A DNA stretch of 64,000 bases. Origin: Cephalotus follicularis (Eukaryota > Streptophyta > Magnoliopsida > Oxalidales > Cephalotaceae). The notes under the pieces were generated by a model. That model was not told the DNA's origin and ran no database searches. It worked only from the letters and a program-made list of their open reading frames with translations. Both the position numbers and the translations under genes were made by a program. This document shows positions 42,114 to 54,230 of the stretch, piece after piece. Positions within the stretch are counted from its first letter, which is position 1. Each line of letters opens with the position of its first letter. The stretch covers positions 1 through 64,000 of the forward strand of contig BDDD01002894.1 of the NCBI GenBank assembly GCA_001972305.1. Direction: 5' to 3'.

Positions 42114-43577
42114 TGTAAGCCCCCGAAAATTATTGTAATTATTTATGTTGAATAAAATTATGGAAATAATACCTTGGAGGTTATATTAAATTTCGGACTA
42201 TGTTGTGATACATACTATAATTCTTTTATGAATTAATGTGGCCAAGTAACATTAAATAAGTGAGGGAGCAATAATATACATGGTAGCATATGGACCCAAG
42301 CTTAAATAATCATTGCCAAACGCCAAAGCAGCTCGCCTTTTTCTCTTGATAAAATGCCATGCCCGTTGCTTTACTAAACCAAAAAGAAAGAAAGAAAAAA
42401 AAAAGATAGCCAACGGGAGAAAGGAGAAAAGAGGAAGAGAGAGCCCACGGGAAGGGAGAAGAAAAAGAGAAGAAAAAGAAGGAAGAAGAAAAGAGAAGAA
42501 AAGAAAAAAAAGAAGGAAGAAATGGAAGAGAGAGATTGGCATTGCGACTTGGAGTGCGAGCAGCTCGGCATTGGCAGCAAATCCGCCATTTTTGCAAGCT
42601 CAATCGTCATTTTTGGAGGTAGGTTATGCTATTTGCCACATTCTTGCATTTTGTATGCATTATTGTTGTTTTGATGATCAATGGGTGTTTATATGCTATA
42701 AATGTTGAAGAGGGGAACTGAATATGGGTATAAATCGTTTTTCTTCCATGACTGAAACTGATTTTTATTGATTTGGATATGGTTTTAAGTGATTGCAAAC
42801 TATTTTTGATGGTATTGCTATTGAAGGCGTCGACGCCTATTTCTCCCCCCGTTTTCAATAGGTCGACGCTTTGCATTTTGTTACTGGGCGGTGACGCTTA
42901 AAACACTTAAGCTCAACGCCTAGCAGTAAGCAGTCGACGCTTAAGACTAGGCGTCGACGCTTACTGCCCCTGTATCGTCAGAAATGGCTGTTTTCATACC
43001 GGTTTCAATTTTAAACGATTTTTGCCCTAAATAGATTCCATGGGAAGCCTCCCTAAGGCCTTGTAACCTATGCAAATTCATCTTTAACACTTGGATTTCA
43101 AAAATGAAGTCTTAACAGCAATTTTGGAAAAGTCCCCAATAAAAGAATTTACACAAATGGTTTTTTCTTTTAAAAAAAAAAAATTGTTTTTAATGGGTGG
43201 ATCGGATAGCTTCATTTTGGGATATTCGGACGCGGAGATTCCCCATTTGACTTCCCTTCCATTCATCATAACCTTGATAGGGACCAAATAAACGATTATG
43301 GAAATTGATCACGAATAATGGAAATTGATCACGAAAATGGATTATAGAAACGAAAATGGCCATTGAATTTGAAAAATGATCTATGATTACGGAAATGATC
43401 TTTACTTGATTTGACAGACGTGGATCCATGAGATCCTTTACAAAATGGTCCATATTATTTAAAAGCATACATGATTTTGGGTCACAACTACGGGTTGGAT
43501 TATGGATTATATTGTATGAGACTATAGAGATAACCCATTCCTGACTTTCATTTTTGTCGTGAATGTCATGAATGATA

Positions 43578-43738
43578 GACCCATATACATGGCACGGACC
43601 CCACACGTTGGGAGGACCCAAATACATGGTGTGGATCCCACACGTTTGGAGGACCCATATACATGGCGTGGACCCCACACCTTGGGAGGACCCATATACA
43701 TGGAGTGGACCCCACACATTGGGAGGACCCATATAAAT
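43578..43738 (+). repeat. 37-bp tandem repeat in the H 3' LTR
   Basis: Four units and a partial fifth, each beginning GACCCATATACATGG or GACCCAAATACATGG. Counterpart of 10545-10701. Confidence 0.9.
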
Positions 43739-44021
43739 TATGAAATAAATGACGCGGTCAGTGTTATCTCATTCCTCACTCCTCCATGACACCAAAAGTG
43801 CGTTGAGGGTGGGATGGACCCTATGGGCTGATTATCCCTATGATTGATATGGATTGTTACATGGATTGTCTACAGGCCTATGGCCTTGATGTGATTGGAC
43901 TGATTAAATATACCACGCTTAGGGATGGCTGGTTTATTGTAGTTGTCCACGATTTCCATTTATACACATGACATCACATGGCATATTGATACACATATAT
44001 ATATTGCTCACACATGACATA

Positions 44022-46750
44022 TGTAACACCCCCGGACGGCGGGAGTCATCACAAGTCATAATACAGAACCTATCATAACGTAACAAAACATATCTGAACA
44101 TAAACATAACTTTATTAGCGAAAAACGTGGCGGTCATAGCATAAATGAAAAATTGTTCCAAACTTTAAACTTAACATATTTCAAAAGTCAAATACCGAAA
44201 CATAAACCAAAATAACATATTGTTCATGACCACCATAAGAGAAGACACATATAGGGATCCCACTCTTAGGGATCCATGACATAAAGGTGGCAAAGTCTCA
44301 TTCACACATTCCCCCGCTGCTCCTGACAACCTGCCGCATGGAAAACAAAACGCGGCTGAGCAAACCTCAGTACGGATAAATAAAGTAAAAACAGTAAACG
44401 ATAAGTTTAAAAGTAGTAAGATCTCAATAAAACTCATAATAGAAAATCTTAGGCAATTAAAACAGCTTAAACATTCTTTGAAATCGTATCCGAATTACCA
44501 ATTTCATATCCTTCGAAACATTTACGAAACGTTTCAAAAACATCATTTAATGATTGATAAAGTCATACTGAGCCACATATCATATCACATTTCATAACAT
44601 AGATTGGCAAGGGAGGCGCTAATTCCACATGCCCATTAAAATTGAAGTGTACGGCACTACACAAGTCAATTCTCACATATCATTTCTATCACATATCCAT
44701 ATACTAGAATCGATTCATACGCCTCTATCATACATAGCGGATCCATAAATCCACCTCATGGGATTTATTCATAACATTCAGAGACGCCATAGACTAATCA
44801 CACTGCTACGGAAGTGTCATGCCCCCGTGCCAAGCCTACGACAAGCCTATGGTACGCCCCATCGGTGGGTACAATACTCAGTATTCAATCATTTCGAAAA
44901 CATCAGTTTAAAAACACATAAATATGCCTTCTCAAAACATATTTGAAAATTGTTCACAATGATAACATACATTTCATAGTCAAAATATCAACTCATTTAT
45001 TTTTTGATATAAAGAGATGATCATTTCATAACATATCGTAACGTATCATAGCATAAGAATAAAGTCAGGAACATTTAAATTCGTAAAATGTCAAAAACCA
45101 ACTTTACTTCCGAAACATGTCAGAACTATAAGACATAATCAAGTTCATAAAATGAAGGAACATATAGCCAAAGAACGATAGAAATCCGTACCTTATGCGT
45201 TCAGAAAAGCACTTACGGAAAGATTGTTAATTCAACTCCCCTTTTGAAGCACAACAATCTAAAAGACAAAAAAACTTATTCATATAAGGGTCTAAGAAAC
45301 ACTAGAGACATAAAACAGACTCCTTACAGTGTTTAGAAAATACCCGGATTGATTCGAGGAACAAACGAATCAAAACAGTTGAAAACAAAAATTCTTTAGA
45401 TAAAACAGCTGAATGTTACAGAGCTCCAGTCGACTAATCATAAGGGCCAGCCGACTACTCAAACTAGACTGCAGGCAGTCGACTGTGACAGAGGTCCAGC
45501 CGACTGTGCATAGCAAGGCAGTCGACTGTTTCATATGGCAGCCGACTACACAACATAAGACAGTCGACTGTTTTCAATTGGCAGTCGACTACACAACCAA
45601 ACCACCCGACTGTTCTGGATGACAGAGCAGCAGAAACACAACATTTTTATGCAAAACTTGTCCAAACGAGTATAACATTACACCATAGACATATGAACAT
45701 ATACATATGACATTGTACGATATTTAGATGACACAAAAACACAGAATTGACATGGAATAGAATATTGGCAGTGATTAACTTCAATAGAAAGAAAGAACTT
45801 TTCAACATATGCATACATATGAGTCCAAATTTCTGTGCATTACCACTTACAGTCATTAACACCAGATTATGACATGTCCATGGTGTTTAAAACATGCTGA
45901 CAGGCTTAGGAATACAATGACAAAACATATAGATACGGATCAAAACCAAGGGGTACTAACAATGAAACAAATTTTATAACAACAGAGAAGTAACCATCAT
46001 AGCAAGAATTACTAACCTGTAATGGTGTTAAAGACATTGAAAAATAGCAGAGAGAACACCACACACAATGTCAATCGGCTGAGCAATAGAAGATCGAAGA
46101 GAGAAACAAAAGAATACATAACTGCCTTAAGCCAACCACAGAACAACATAATTCTTAAATCCGAAATAAGAAGAACAAACCTTATACTGATGAAGAACTG
46201 ATCGAAGAACACAAAACAAGCTTCTGTATGGCAGAATTTACCAATGACAGATAGAAGGAACGGATGGCATAACCCAAAACAATGGCATTCTTAAAACAGG
46301 AAAGAAAAGAGTGAATTAAGGGATAGATGAGGAATAAACGGGGACAAAAAATCGGATTGATATGGAAGGAAGGATTGAAAACGTGTGGAATTGATGAGGG
46401 AAAGAGAGAGTTACAGGAGAAAAGGAAAGGAAAGAAGGAAAGAAGATAGAAAAAGAAAGGAAGAAAGAAAATAAGAAAAGAAAAGGAAAATAAGAATTTT
46501 AAAATAAAAGAAAAATAAATGGAATTATAAAAGTTTTAAAATTGTTTTAATATGTTTTAAAATGGTTATTTTTAACAAGAATTTACATAATCATAAACCC
46601 AAACATTCACATACCAACATATCCAAAAATTCAGGCTGGTATCAGTCAGCCCAAAACACAGGGCAACGAACTTAATTTTTTTTTAAAAAGCCCGAAACAA
46701 ACATATTAAAAGTCCGTAAAAACACATATACGAACATGTAGGGTACTACA
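44022..46750 (-). mobile_element. reversed solo LTR of the P family in the H LTR
   Basis: Plus strand starts TGTAACACCCCCGG and ends GGGTACTACA; the element sense is minus. 2.7 kb, the long LTR form. Flanks ACATA and ACTAA look like a decayed 5-bp duplication. Palindrome array 45413-45613, hairpin GCCGC/GCGGC at 44333-44356, purine-rich stretch 46380-46520 (pyrimidine-rich in sense, as in P). Confidence 0.87.
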
Positions 46751-47505
46751 ACTAATGATTACACCGGATGCATGCAGAACACCTTATTACTTGTGGCATG
46801 CATGGCATATCTTTATAATGTTGCAGTCATGGTATGTAGTATACCTACCGACTTTATGTCGTTGACCCATTTCACTTCACTGTAATGGAATGGGTCAGGC
46901 CCAGGTGATGGATCACAATGATACAGACCGGAATAAATGGATGCTTAACAAGGATCTTGATAGTACTGTGGGATTATGTTGTTGTCGTATATGACTGCGT
47001 GTGGTCACTTTATGTCTTTAGCTATACAAGGCTTGTATTGGATGAACCTATTAGACACAATAATTATAAGAGACATGTTTATTTCCAGCTATCGACCTGC
47101 CGGCATGTGATAGTGCTTATGATATGTGTATAGATGTATTGGACATGTGTGGGTTCAACACTTGAGACATTAGAACGATCATTCGGACTTGAATTATGGT
47201 TCTGAGGGCTGAGCCTATATATAAACTGCTGATTCCTCCTTCGGGAGTGTGGATATAAATTGTGTTTTCTTTTACAGGGGAATATAGTCTGATAAATTAA
47301 TACTTGATGCCCGATTTTCGGGAGATTATAAGAGTTAGATTATATTTAATCTGATTATTCCGCTGACATAATATGATTGTTTAAAATTTTAAATTTATAG
47401 CACTTTTTGAAGTATGATTTTACATGATATGAATGGTTAAAGGAAATGCATATCAAGCGTCGGGTCGTGGGGGTTTACCCTCGCGGTTCGGGGCATTACA
47501 CCCAA

Positions 47506-47771
47506 AGTACTAAGTACCTTAAGAATTTGCAATTCGCACATGAGATCAATGAAAGTTTTACCAACTTAAATTCGTGCAATGTCTTGATCTCTTAAGCTTC
47601 TATAGGACCTATGTAGCGAACTTTTGGCTAGTTACTCTCAAACCAGTTGGCTTTAAGGAACTAAGTGTAAAACACTCATAAGGCTTAATTACTCAAATGA
47701 AATAGGCTACAGACCAAGACTGAATTCACAGAGGTAAAATATGCTTTATTCTTTTTCTTTCTTTCTTTTAT

Positions 47772-47828
<57 letters not shown>

Positions 47829-48393
47829 ACATCCATTCATTGTCCTTCTCCTCACTAAGATTTATGAAACTTTTGAACGCACAAAAAATCGGTCTTTTAT
47901 TCATTCATTTTTTTAATTTTCGTACAAACTGCTACCTTGAGATATATCCCTTTTCTTTTCCTTGAAAACAATATTTTTATTATTTCTCCTATGTAGTTTT
48001 TCTATCATCGTCAAGCATATCTACATTTACTCCTATTTTCAAAATTAAGATGAACTTTGGTACTAACCCCCCCAACTTTGCATTGTCCTCAATGCAATGA
48101 AACACAACTATCAACATGACAATAAATGAGCAAAAAAAGACGAAACAATGCAAATAAATAAATAAAAGAACAATGGGGTAGGGTTTACCGGATATGATCA
48201 TAAAGGCTCAAAATCAAGGGCTCATGCAGCCGAAACTTGAAAAACTATCAATTTGCACAGAAGTGTACCTACAAAAACAATGAAAAACAAAAACAAAACA
48301 TAAAGGAAACGAGACACATAAATAAAATAGTGGGTTACCTCCCACTAAGCGCCAGGCTTCAACGTCTTAAGCTAGACGCAGCTGGTGTGGATA
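47506..48393 (-). other. non-coding tail of T
   Basis: No coding support. It contains a CA/TA microsatellite (47771-47829), a TCCT-loop hairpin with G-tract (48066-48097) and, next to the integrase end, CCTCCCACTAAGCGCC (48347-48362). In sense that reads GGCGCTTAGTGGGAGG, a phrase familiar from the 3' side of pol in Athila/Tat elements. Confidence 0.6.
47771..47829. repeat. CA/TA microsatellite in T
   Basis: Two CA runs broken by one AA, followed by about 10 TA units. Confidence 0.9.
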
Positions 48394-49560
48394 TCACAGA
48401 AGAGTGTAGGCAAGATCAATCAAGTCAACAGACTCAATGATCTGTCCATCAGTAATTCCATCCACATATGGTTTCAGACATAGCCCATTGAATTTAAATG
48501 TGGATCCATTGGTCGGGTGCTTGATGGTCACAGCACGATGAGGGAATACTTCAGTGACTACGAATGGGCCATCCCAATGAGATCGAAGTTTACCTGGAAA
48601 CAAGTGTAACTTAGAGTTAAATAGCTAGACCTTTAGGTTAGGTTCAAAAGATTTCCTAACAATATACTTATCATGAGCGTCCTTAGTTCTAGCCTTGTAA
48701 GTCCATGCACTCTCATACGCACTGTTACGCCACTCGTTGAGCTCTAAAAATTGAATAACACGGTTAGAACCTGTTGTCTTCATGTCAAAATTGAATTGCC
48801 TAATAGCCCATAGTGCACGGTGTTCCAACTCAACAGGCAAATGGCAAGCTTTCCCCAAAAACAAGGAGATTTGGAGACATGCCAATGGGAGTCTTATATG
48901 CTGTCCGATAGGCCCACAAAGCGTCATCTAATCTCAACGACCAATCTTTCCTATCCGGCCTAATAGTTTTCTCCAGTATTCTCTTAAGCTCCCTGTTGGA
49001 CACCTCTACTTGCCCACTAGTCTGCGGATGATATGGAGTGGCAATCTTATGCGTTATCGAGTATTTCTTTAAGAGCACGCCTACATTCCAGTGTTTAAAA
49101 TATGAACCACCATCACTGATAATTGCTCTCGGAAAACCAAAACGACTGAAAATGTGGCTTTGCACGAATTTAATCACTACCTTATGATCATTGGTTCTAG
49201 TGGCTTGAGCTTCTACCCATTTGGACACATAGTTCACCGCAACTAAAATATACTCAGAACCAAAAGATGACGGAAAAGGTCCCATAAAGTCCATACCCCA
49301 AACATCGAATATCTCCACAACTAGAATAGGACTCAGGGGTATCATGTCTCTACGAGACATATTTCCTACTTTTTGGCAGTTAACAGAGGTACGGCAGAAA
49401 TGATAGGTGTGTCTAAACAATGTAGGCCAATAGAAACCACTTTGTAAAACTTTTTGTAGCAGTTTTCTTCCCACTGAAATGTCCACCACAAGCAAGTGAG
49501 TGGCAAAACATAAGAAAATTATAGAACTCACTCTCTGGAACACAATGACGGATAATCTGA
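48394..49560 (-). pseudogene. pol: integrase of T
   Basis: Zinc finger remnants (the CGGHFSG-like and [21 protein letters not shown] region), then the core: first Asp in [12 protein letters not shown], second in [14 protein letters not shown], Glu in [15 protein letters not shown], followed by [18 protein letters not shown] and the C-terminal KLRSHWDGPFVVTEVFPHRA ... LKPY. These are the usual Athila/Tat integrase blocks. Two main open stretches, 48830-49543 and 48625-48927. No chromodomain is attached, as expected for this branch. Broken. Confidence 0.86.
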
Positions 49561-50211
49561 TCTAGACAATACTGAAACAATTCAGGATGCTCCCATATGT
49601 AGAACTTAAGCTGAGCAAAAACCTGTCTTTTTCCTGTTTACTCCAACCATCGGAAAGCTTCCCAATAGCCAAGTAATTCACTATATGCATATACCACGGA
49701 GAAGGCTTATGTGAGACTGCAAAAAGATGTTCATCAGGGAATGAATCTCTAACTAATTTTGTGGATGGGGGAGGCTAAACTAGAATTCTAGATAGATGGT
49801 CAGCTACGACTTTCTCAGAACATTTCTTATCGCGAATTCCTAAGTCAAATTCCTATAATAGCAGATCCATCGAATATGTCTAGGTTTTGTGTCCTTTTTG
49901 GAAAGGAGATGCTTAATAGCATAATGATCCGTATACACCACAACCTTGGATCCGAGGAGATATGAGTGAAACTTTTCCATAGCAAACACTACTGTTAATA
50001 ATTCTTTTTCAATCGTGGTGTGTTTTGATTGAGCCTCTGAAAAAGTCTTACTAGTATAGTAAATGACAACCGGTTTCTTGTCTACCTTCTATCCTAAAAT
50101 CGCACCGACTGCATAGTCAGATGCATCGTACATAATTTCAAAAGGCAGTGACCAATCCGGGGGCTGAATAATAGGCGCAGTAGATAATAAATCTTTCAAG
50201 GTTTAAAAAGA
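49561..50211 (-). pseudogene. pol: RNase H region of T
   Basis: Recognisable minus-strand segments are [52 protein letters not shown] and [17 protein letters not shown], standard for Ty3 RNase H. The lower part toward 49561 is the linker to integrase. Badly broken. Confidence 0.75.
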
Positions 50212-51300
50212 CTAAAGGCAGGCATCATCAAAGACAAATGGTATCTTCTCGACAAGTAGGTTGCATAAGGGTCTAGAGATGGTACTAAAGTTCTTAATGA
50301 ATAGTCTGTAAAATCCGGCATGTCCAAGAAATGATCGGACTTGCCGAACAGAAGAGGGATTAGGGATTTTCTTGATTAATTCAACTTTTTCTCTATCAAC
50401 CTCAATCCCACGTGAGGAGACAATATGTCCAAGCACAATGCCTTCTTGAACCGTAAAATGACTATTCTCCCAACTCAAAACTAAATTTGTCTCCTTACAA
50501 CACCTAAGAACCTTTTCCAGCTTAAGGAGGGCATCATCAAAGGATGCTCCAAAGATAGAGAAATCATCCATAAAAACCTCAAGGAACTCCCTTACCATAT
50601 CAGAGAATATAGCAAGCATGCAACGCTAGAAAGTGGTAGGGGCGTTACATAATCCAAAGGGCATCCATCGAAAAGTGAATGTGCCATAAGGGCAGGTAAA
50701 TGTGGTTTTCTCTTGGTCTTCAGAGCACAAACTTACTTGGTTATATCCAAACTAGCCATCTAAAAAGCTAAAGTAGCTATTGCTGGACAACTTCTCAAGG
50801 ATTTTATCAATGAATGGAAGTGGAAAGTGATCTTTACGAGTGACAGAATTGAGTTTTCTATAATCAATACATTCTTGCCAATTAGTTATTGTACGAGTGG
50901 AGATATTGTCACCTTTTTCATTCTCAACCACAGTAATGCCTGACTTTTTTGGCACTATCTAAATGGGACTAACCCATTTGCTGTTATAGATGGGGTAAAT
51001 AATGCCAACATCTAACCACTTCACAATCTCATTCTTGACAACTTCGCACATGTTTGGATTCAATCTTCATTGTGCATCCGTAAAATTTTTAGCACCATCT
51101 TCACAAAAAATCTGATGCATACAGATAGATGGGCTTATGCCTTTCAGATCCGCCACTGACCACCCAATGGCTTCTTTGTGATTCTTTAGAACAACCAATA
51201 CCTTGTATTCCTGATCAGTAGTCAAACTCGATACAATAATGGTAGGAAGTGTCTCATTCGGCCCCAAGTTAGCATACTTCAAAGAATCAGGTAAGGACTT
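50212..51300 (-). pseudogene. pol: reverse transcriptase of T
   Basis: In sense: PTIIVSSLTTDQEYKVL and VADLKGISPSICMHQI upstream, then CIDYRKLNSVTRKDHFPLPFIDKILEKL and the FSFLDG segment, then EVFMDDFSIFGASFDD with the catalytic Asp pair, HIVSSRGIEVDREKVELI and RSFLGHAGFYRLFIKNFS. These are Athila/Tat style (FPLPFID, FMDDFSIF). Broken in a few places. Confidence 0.86.
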
Positions 51301-51385
51301 TCTGTCTAAAACAGGGGGGGGGGGATTCTATGGAATTCAGCATGGGTGACTTTGCTAGAGGGGGTAGTGGCTCAAATTTGTATGT

Positions 51386-52126
51386 CTAGGGAGGAAGATT
51401 TGAGGAGATGAAAAAATCCAACAAGGCATTAATCTCAACAATGTTAGTATCATTATTGTCACCCAATATGCTCAAATATTGCTGGAGAGAGTTATTTGGA
51501 AATGTCTCGGGTGCACACTCGGCTACCACCTCATCTATCATATCTATGGCAAAACAATCCTTCTCACCTTGAGGTCCTAATGCTGCATTGAAGATGTTTA
51601 GTCTCAACTTCTTATTACCAAAGGATATGTCCATGGCTCTAGATCGGCAGTTTATGCAAGCATTTGCTGTGGGTAAGAAAGGACTCCTAAGATAATCGAT
51701 TGCGGCTTTCCATTCGAAGGTTTCCATATCGAGCACAAGGAAATCCAATGGAAAATAGAGCTCGTTCACTTTCAATAACAAGTCCTTAATGAATCCCATA
51801 GGAACTTTTAGAGATCTATCAGCAAGTTGAAGAGTTACCTCAGTGGGTTTCAATTCTCCAAACCCAAAATGGTCATAAACTGAGCTAGGGAGGATGTTAA
51901 CGGTAGCCCCTAAATCCAGGAGTGCTCTCTCTATTAGTAAATTTCCAATCTTACAAAATATCATAGGAGCTCCGGGGTCTTTTAGTTTAGGTGGCAACTT
52001 GTTAGAAAGCACTACGCTCACCTGCTCTGTTAGATGAACAGTTTTTGGAATTTGAGTTTTTAGCTTACGCTTCGTGGTGCATAAGTCTTTTAGTAACTTG
52101 GCATATGCTGGCACTTGTTGTATCAC
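51386..52126 (-). CDS. pol: protease region of T
   Basis: Open for 246 codons. YAKLLKDLCTTKRKL is the familiar Athila/Tat lead-in. The protease signature is LLDLGATVNILPSSVYDHFG with its catalytic Asp, then LKPTEVTLQLADRSLKVPMGFIKDLLLKV and FPLDFLVLDME. The downstream part is linker to reverse transcriptase. The protease cuts the polyprotein; the element is too broken to make one. Confidence 0.86.
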   Translation of the reverse strand: MIQQVPAYAKLLKDLCTTKRKLKTQIPKTVHLTEQVSVVLSNKLPPKLKDPGAPMIFCKIGNLLIERALLDLGATVNILPSSVYDHFGFGELKPTEVTLQLADRSLKVPMGFIKDLLLKVNELYFPLDFLVLDMETFEWKAAIDYLRSPFLPTANACINCRSRAMDISFGNKKLRLNIFNAALGPQGEKDCFAIDMIDEVVAECAPETFPNNSLQQYLSILGDNNDTNIVEINALLDFFISSNLPP

Positions 52127-52147
52127 ATCCAGGAGAGGAAGGTTGAT

Positions 52148-53009
52148 CTAGACTTGCTTAAACAGTTCCATCATCTCTTCTATCCTTCCTACCTTTTTAC
52201 CAAATGGAGGAACTAAAGACACATATCGCAAATACTCAGGAAAAGGTGCTTTAGGTGAAACAAGAGTAATGTACCTTTCCTTCCCCTTGAGTTCACTCTC
52301 TTTAGACATGGAGGGTTTTATGACTTCCGAGTCAGATTTGCTAAGGGTCTCCTTCTCACCACTCTCGGAAGACACACTCTCCTCAGGACTCGTATCATGA
52401 ATCATATCAGGTTTTGGAACATTTATATGCAATTCTTTAATTACCCTCCCACTTCTCGAAGTCATAATTGCTTGGGCTTGTTCTAAGTGGGGGCGATTTC
52501 CAGACTGATTTTTAGGATTTCCAATCTTACAAGATATCATAGGAGCTCCGCTTCCCCTAGAGTTCACTCTCTTTAGACATGGAGGGTTTTGTGACTTCCG
52601 AGTCAGATTTGCTAAGGGTCTCCTTCTCACCACTCTCGGAAGACACACTCTCCTCAGGAATCGTATCATGAATCATATCAGGAACATTTACATGCGATTC
52701 TTTAATTACCCTCCCACTTCTCGAAGTCATAATTGCTTGGGCTTGTTCTAAGTGGGGGCGATTTCCAGACTGATTTTTAGGATTGCCTACCACTTGACTG
52801 GGTATGTGGCCTTTTTCTCTCTTCCTGATGATATCGGCAAGCTGTCCTATTTCAGTTTTCAATTTGGAGATGGATTGGATATGGGAGTGAAGGATCTGAT
52901 CATATTTCTTGCTATTCTTGTTGATCCCTTCCAAAGCAAATAGTACCTTATCCATTTTATCTTCAGTTACCGTAGGCACTTGAGGTGGTGAAAGATTAGA
53001 TTGTTGCAC
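52148..53009 (-). pseudogene. gag: gag C-terminal and linker region of T
   Basis: In sense: LEGINKNSKKYDQILHSHIQ, a coiled segment ILKTEIGQLADII-like, REKGHIPSQVVGNPKNQ, MTSRSGRVIKE, PEESVSSESGEKETLS and FPEYLRYVSLVPPFGKK. These are common to Athila/Tat Gag ends. A segment of about 230 bp is present twice (52293-52520 and 52562-52787), with a short protease-like stretch between. No zinc knuckle is seen, as is common in this branch. Confidence 0.8.
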
Positions 53010-54180
53010 ATCCCTATAGGCATTCTGATAAGGAAGGGAGTTATTTTGCCTATACGGGGAATTGTGGCTGGAATTGTGCTGCTTCCATGCAAAGCTGGGG
53101 TGATTCCTCTATCCTGGGTTATACGTGTTGGAATCTGGATCATTCCCCAGTCTAGAGAATCCTTGCACTGCTTGCGCTTATTCTTGAATAAATTCTGGAT
53201 ATTGCACAGCGAGCGGGAAATCACTCATATATTGTGTTGGGTTAGCACATAAGGGGCAAGCCTCTTGTGCAATAGAAGTCTGAGTAGATTGTGTAGGAAG
53301 CGTCCTTGTAGTTAGCACTTTATCTAACTTCTTGGATAAGATGTCCACCTTGGCCTTGATGGTCTCAAATTGGCTAACCTCATATATACCCCATTTCTTT
53401 TAAGTACCAATTGTAGAGGACTCTACTCTGGATGATAAATGATGCAAAGAGTTCTCGCTAAGGGACTCAAACAATTGCCATGCCTCGTCTTCACTTTTGT
53501 GCATGAATGTGCCTCCACACGAAGCGTCCACCATCTATCTATTTTGTGCGGTCAGTCCATCATAGAAGCATTATACTAACTGCCATTTCGGTACGACATG
53601 ATGGGGACATTTTCTGATAAGGTCCTTTAATCTGTCCCATGAATCATGGAACTGCTCACCATCTTGCTGTTAGAAGCTAGTAAGAGCTCGCCTTATCTGG
53701 TTGGTCTGACCTATGGGAAAATATTTCTTAAGGAACTTGTGCTGTAATTAGGCCCATGTGGTGATAATCACAAAGTCCAAGGAATGCAGCCATTGTTTAG
53801 CTCTATCTTTCAATGAGAATGAAAATAAAATCAGCTTCAAGGCATCCTTAGACAAGTTCTGAATTTTGAATGTGGAACCGATCTCAATGAATTCATCCAA
53901 ATGCTTATACGGTTCCTCTACGGTAAGTCCATAAAAGGATGGTAACATCTGTATAATGCTAGACTTGATCTCATATTGAGTTGCTTGGACTGCGGGTACC
54001 CTAATACATGAAGCAGTGGTATATGCACCTGGAGTAAAGTGTTCACGTAAGGGCCGTCTTTGGGGTGCTTCGTTATTGTCACCTATTCTGTTATTCGCTC
54101 TAATAGCAGGCAAAGTTCTTTCAATCTCTAGGTCACAGGTAACTAGTTCGGAATCTAATGATCGGCGACCTAGCATGCAC
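53010..54180 (-). pseudogene. gag: gag of T
   Basis: Minus-strand Gag. The start area reads MLGRRSLDSELVTCDLEI, then REHFTPGAYTTASCIRVPAV, FEIKSSIIQMLP-like, FYGLTVEEPYKHLDEFIEIG, LILFSFSLKDRAKQWLHSLD, a HKFLKKYFPIGQ-like segment, DSWDRLKDLIRKCPHH and further the CPLCANPTQY remnant. All are typical of Athila/Tat Gag. The main open part is 53748-54176. Broken, with several breaks. Confidence 0.84.
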
Positions 54181-54207
54181 CTAAGCTTCTATGAACTTCA
54201 TTCAGCC

Positions 54208-54224
54208 CCCCGACAATGGAGCCA
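54208..54224 (-). other. primer binding site of T (Asp tRNA type)
   Basis: In sense TGGCTCCATTGTCGGGG, close to TGGCGCCGTTGCCGGGG, which pairs with tRNA-Asp in Athila/Tat elements. The differences are all of the CpG-decay or transition kind. It lies six bases from the LTR end. Confidence 0.82.
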
Positions 54225-54230
54225 AAATTT

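Larger units (their letters stand above)
9028..47500 (+). mobile_element. Ty3/gypsy chromovirus H, inserted in T
   Basis: The parts seen are 5' LTR 9028-11746, primer site, gag, protease, reverse transcriptase, RNase H, integrase (split by E), chromodomain, polypurine tract and 3' LTR 42114-47500 (split by a solo LTR). A perfect 5-bp target duplication CCCAA flanks it. The LTRs differ by roughly 5% by eye in the stretch compared, so it is older than P and probably a few million years old at commonly used plant rates. It is broken, with many breaks. Confidence 0.9.
42114..47500 (+). repeat. 3' LTR of H, split by a solo LTR
   Basis: LTR sequence at 42114-44021 and 46751-47500, with the solo LTR between. 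It matches 9028-11746. Purine tract at 42380-42530, donor-like GGAGGTAGGTTATG near 42617, GCGTCGACGC words 42826-42965, 37-bp repeat 43578-43738. Ends GGGGCATTACA, then CCCAA of the target duplication. Confidence 0.9.

Noticed and set aside
53001-53252. Plus-strand frame with hydrophobic runs opposite T gag
   Set aside because: Antisense shadow of the gag reading on the minus strand.
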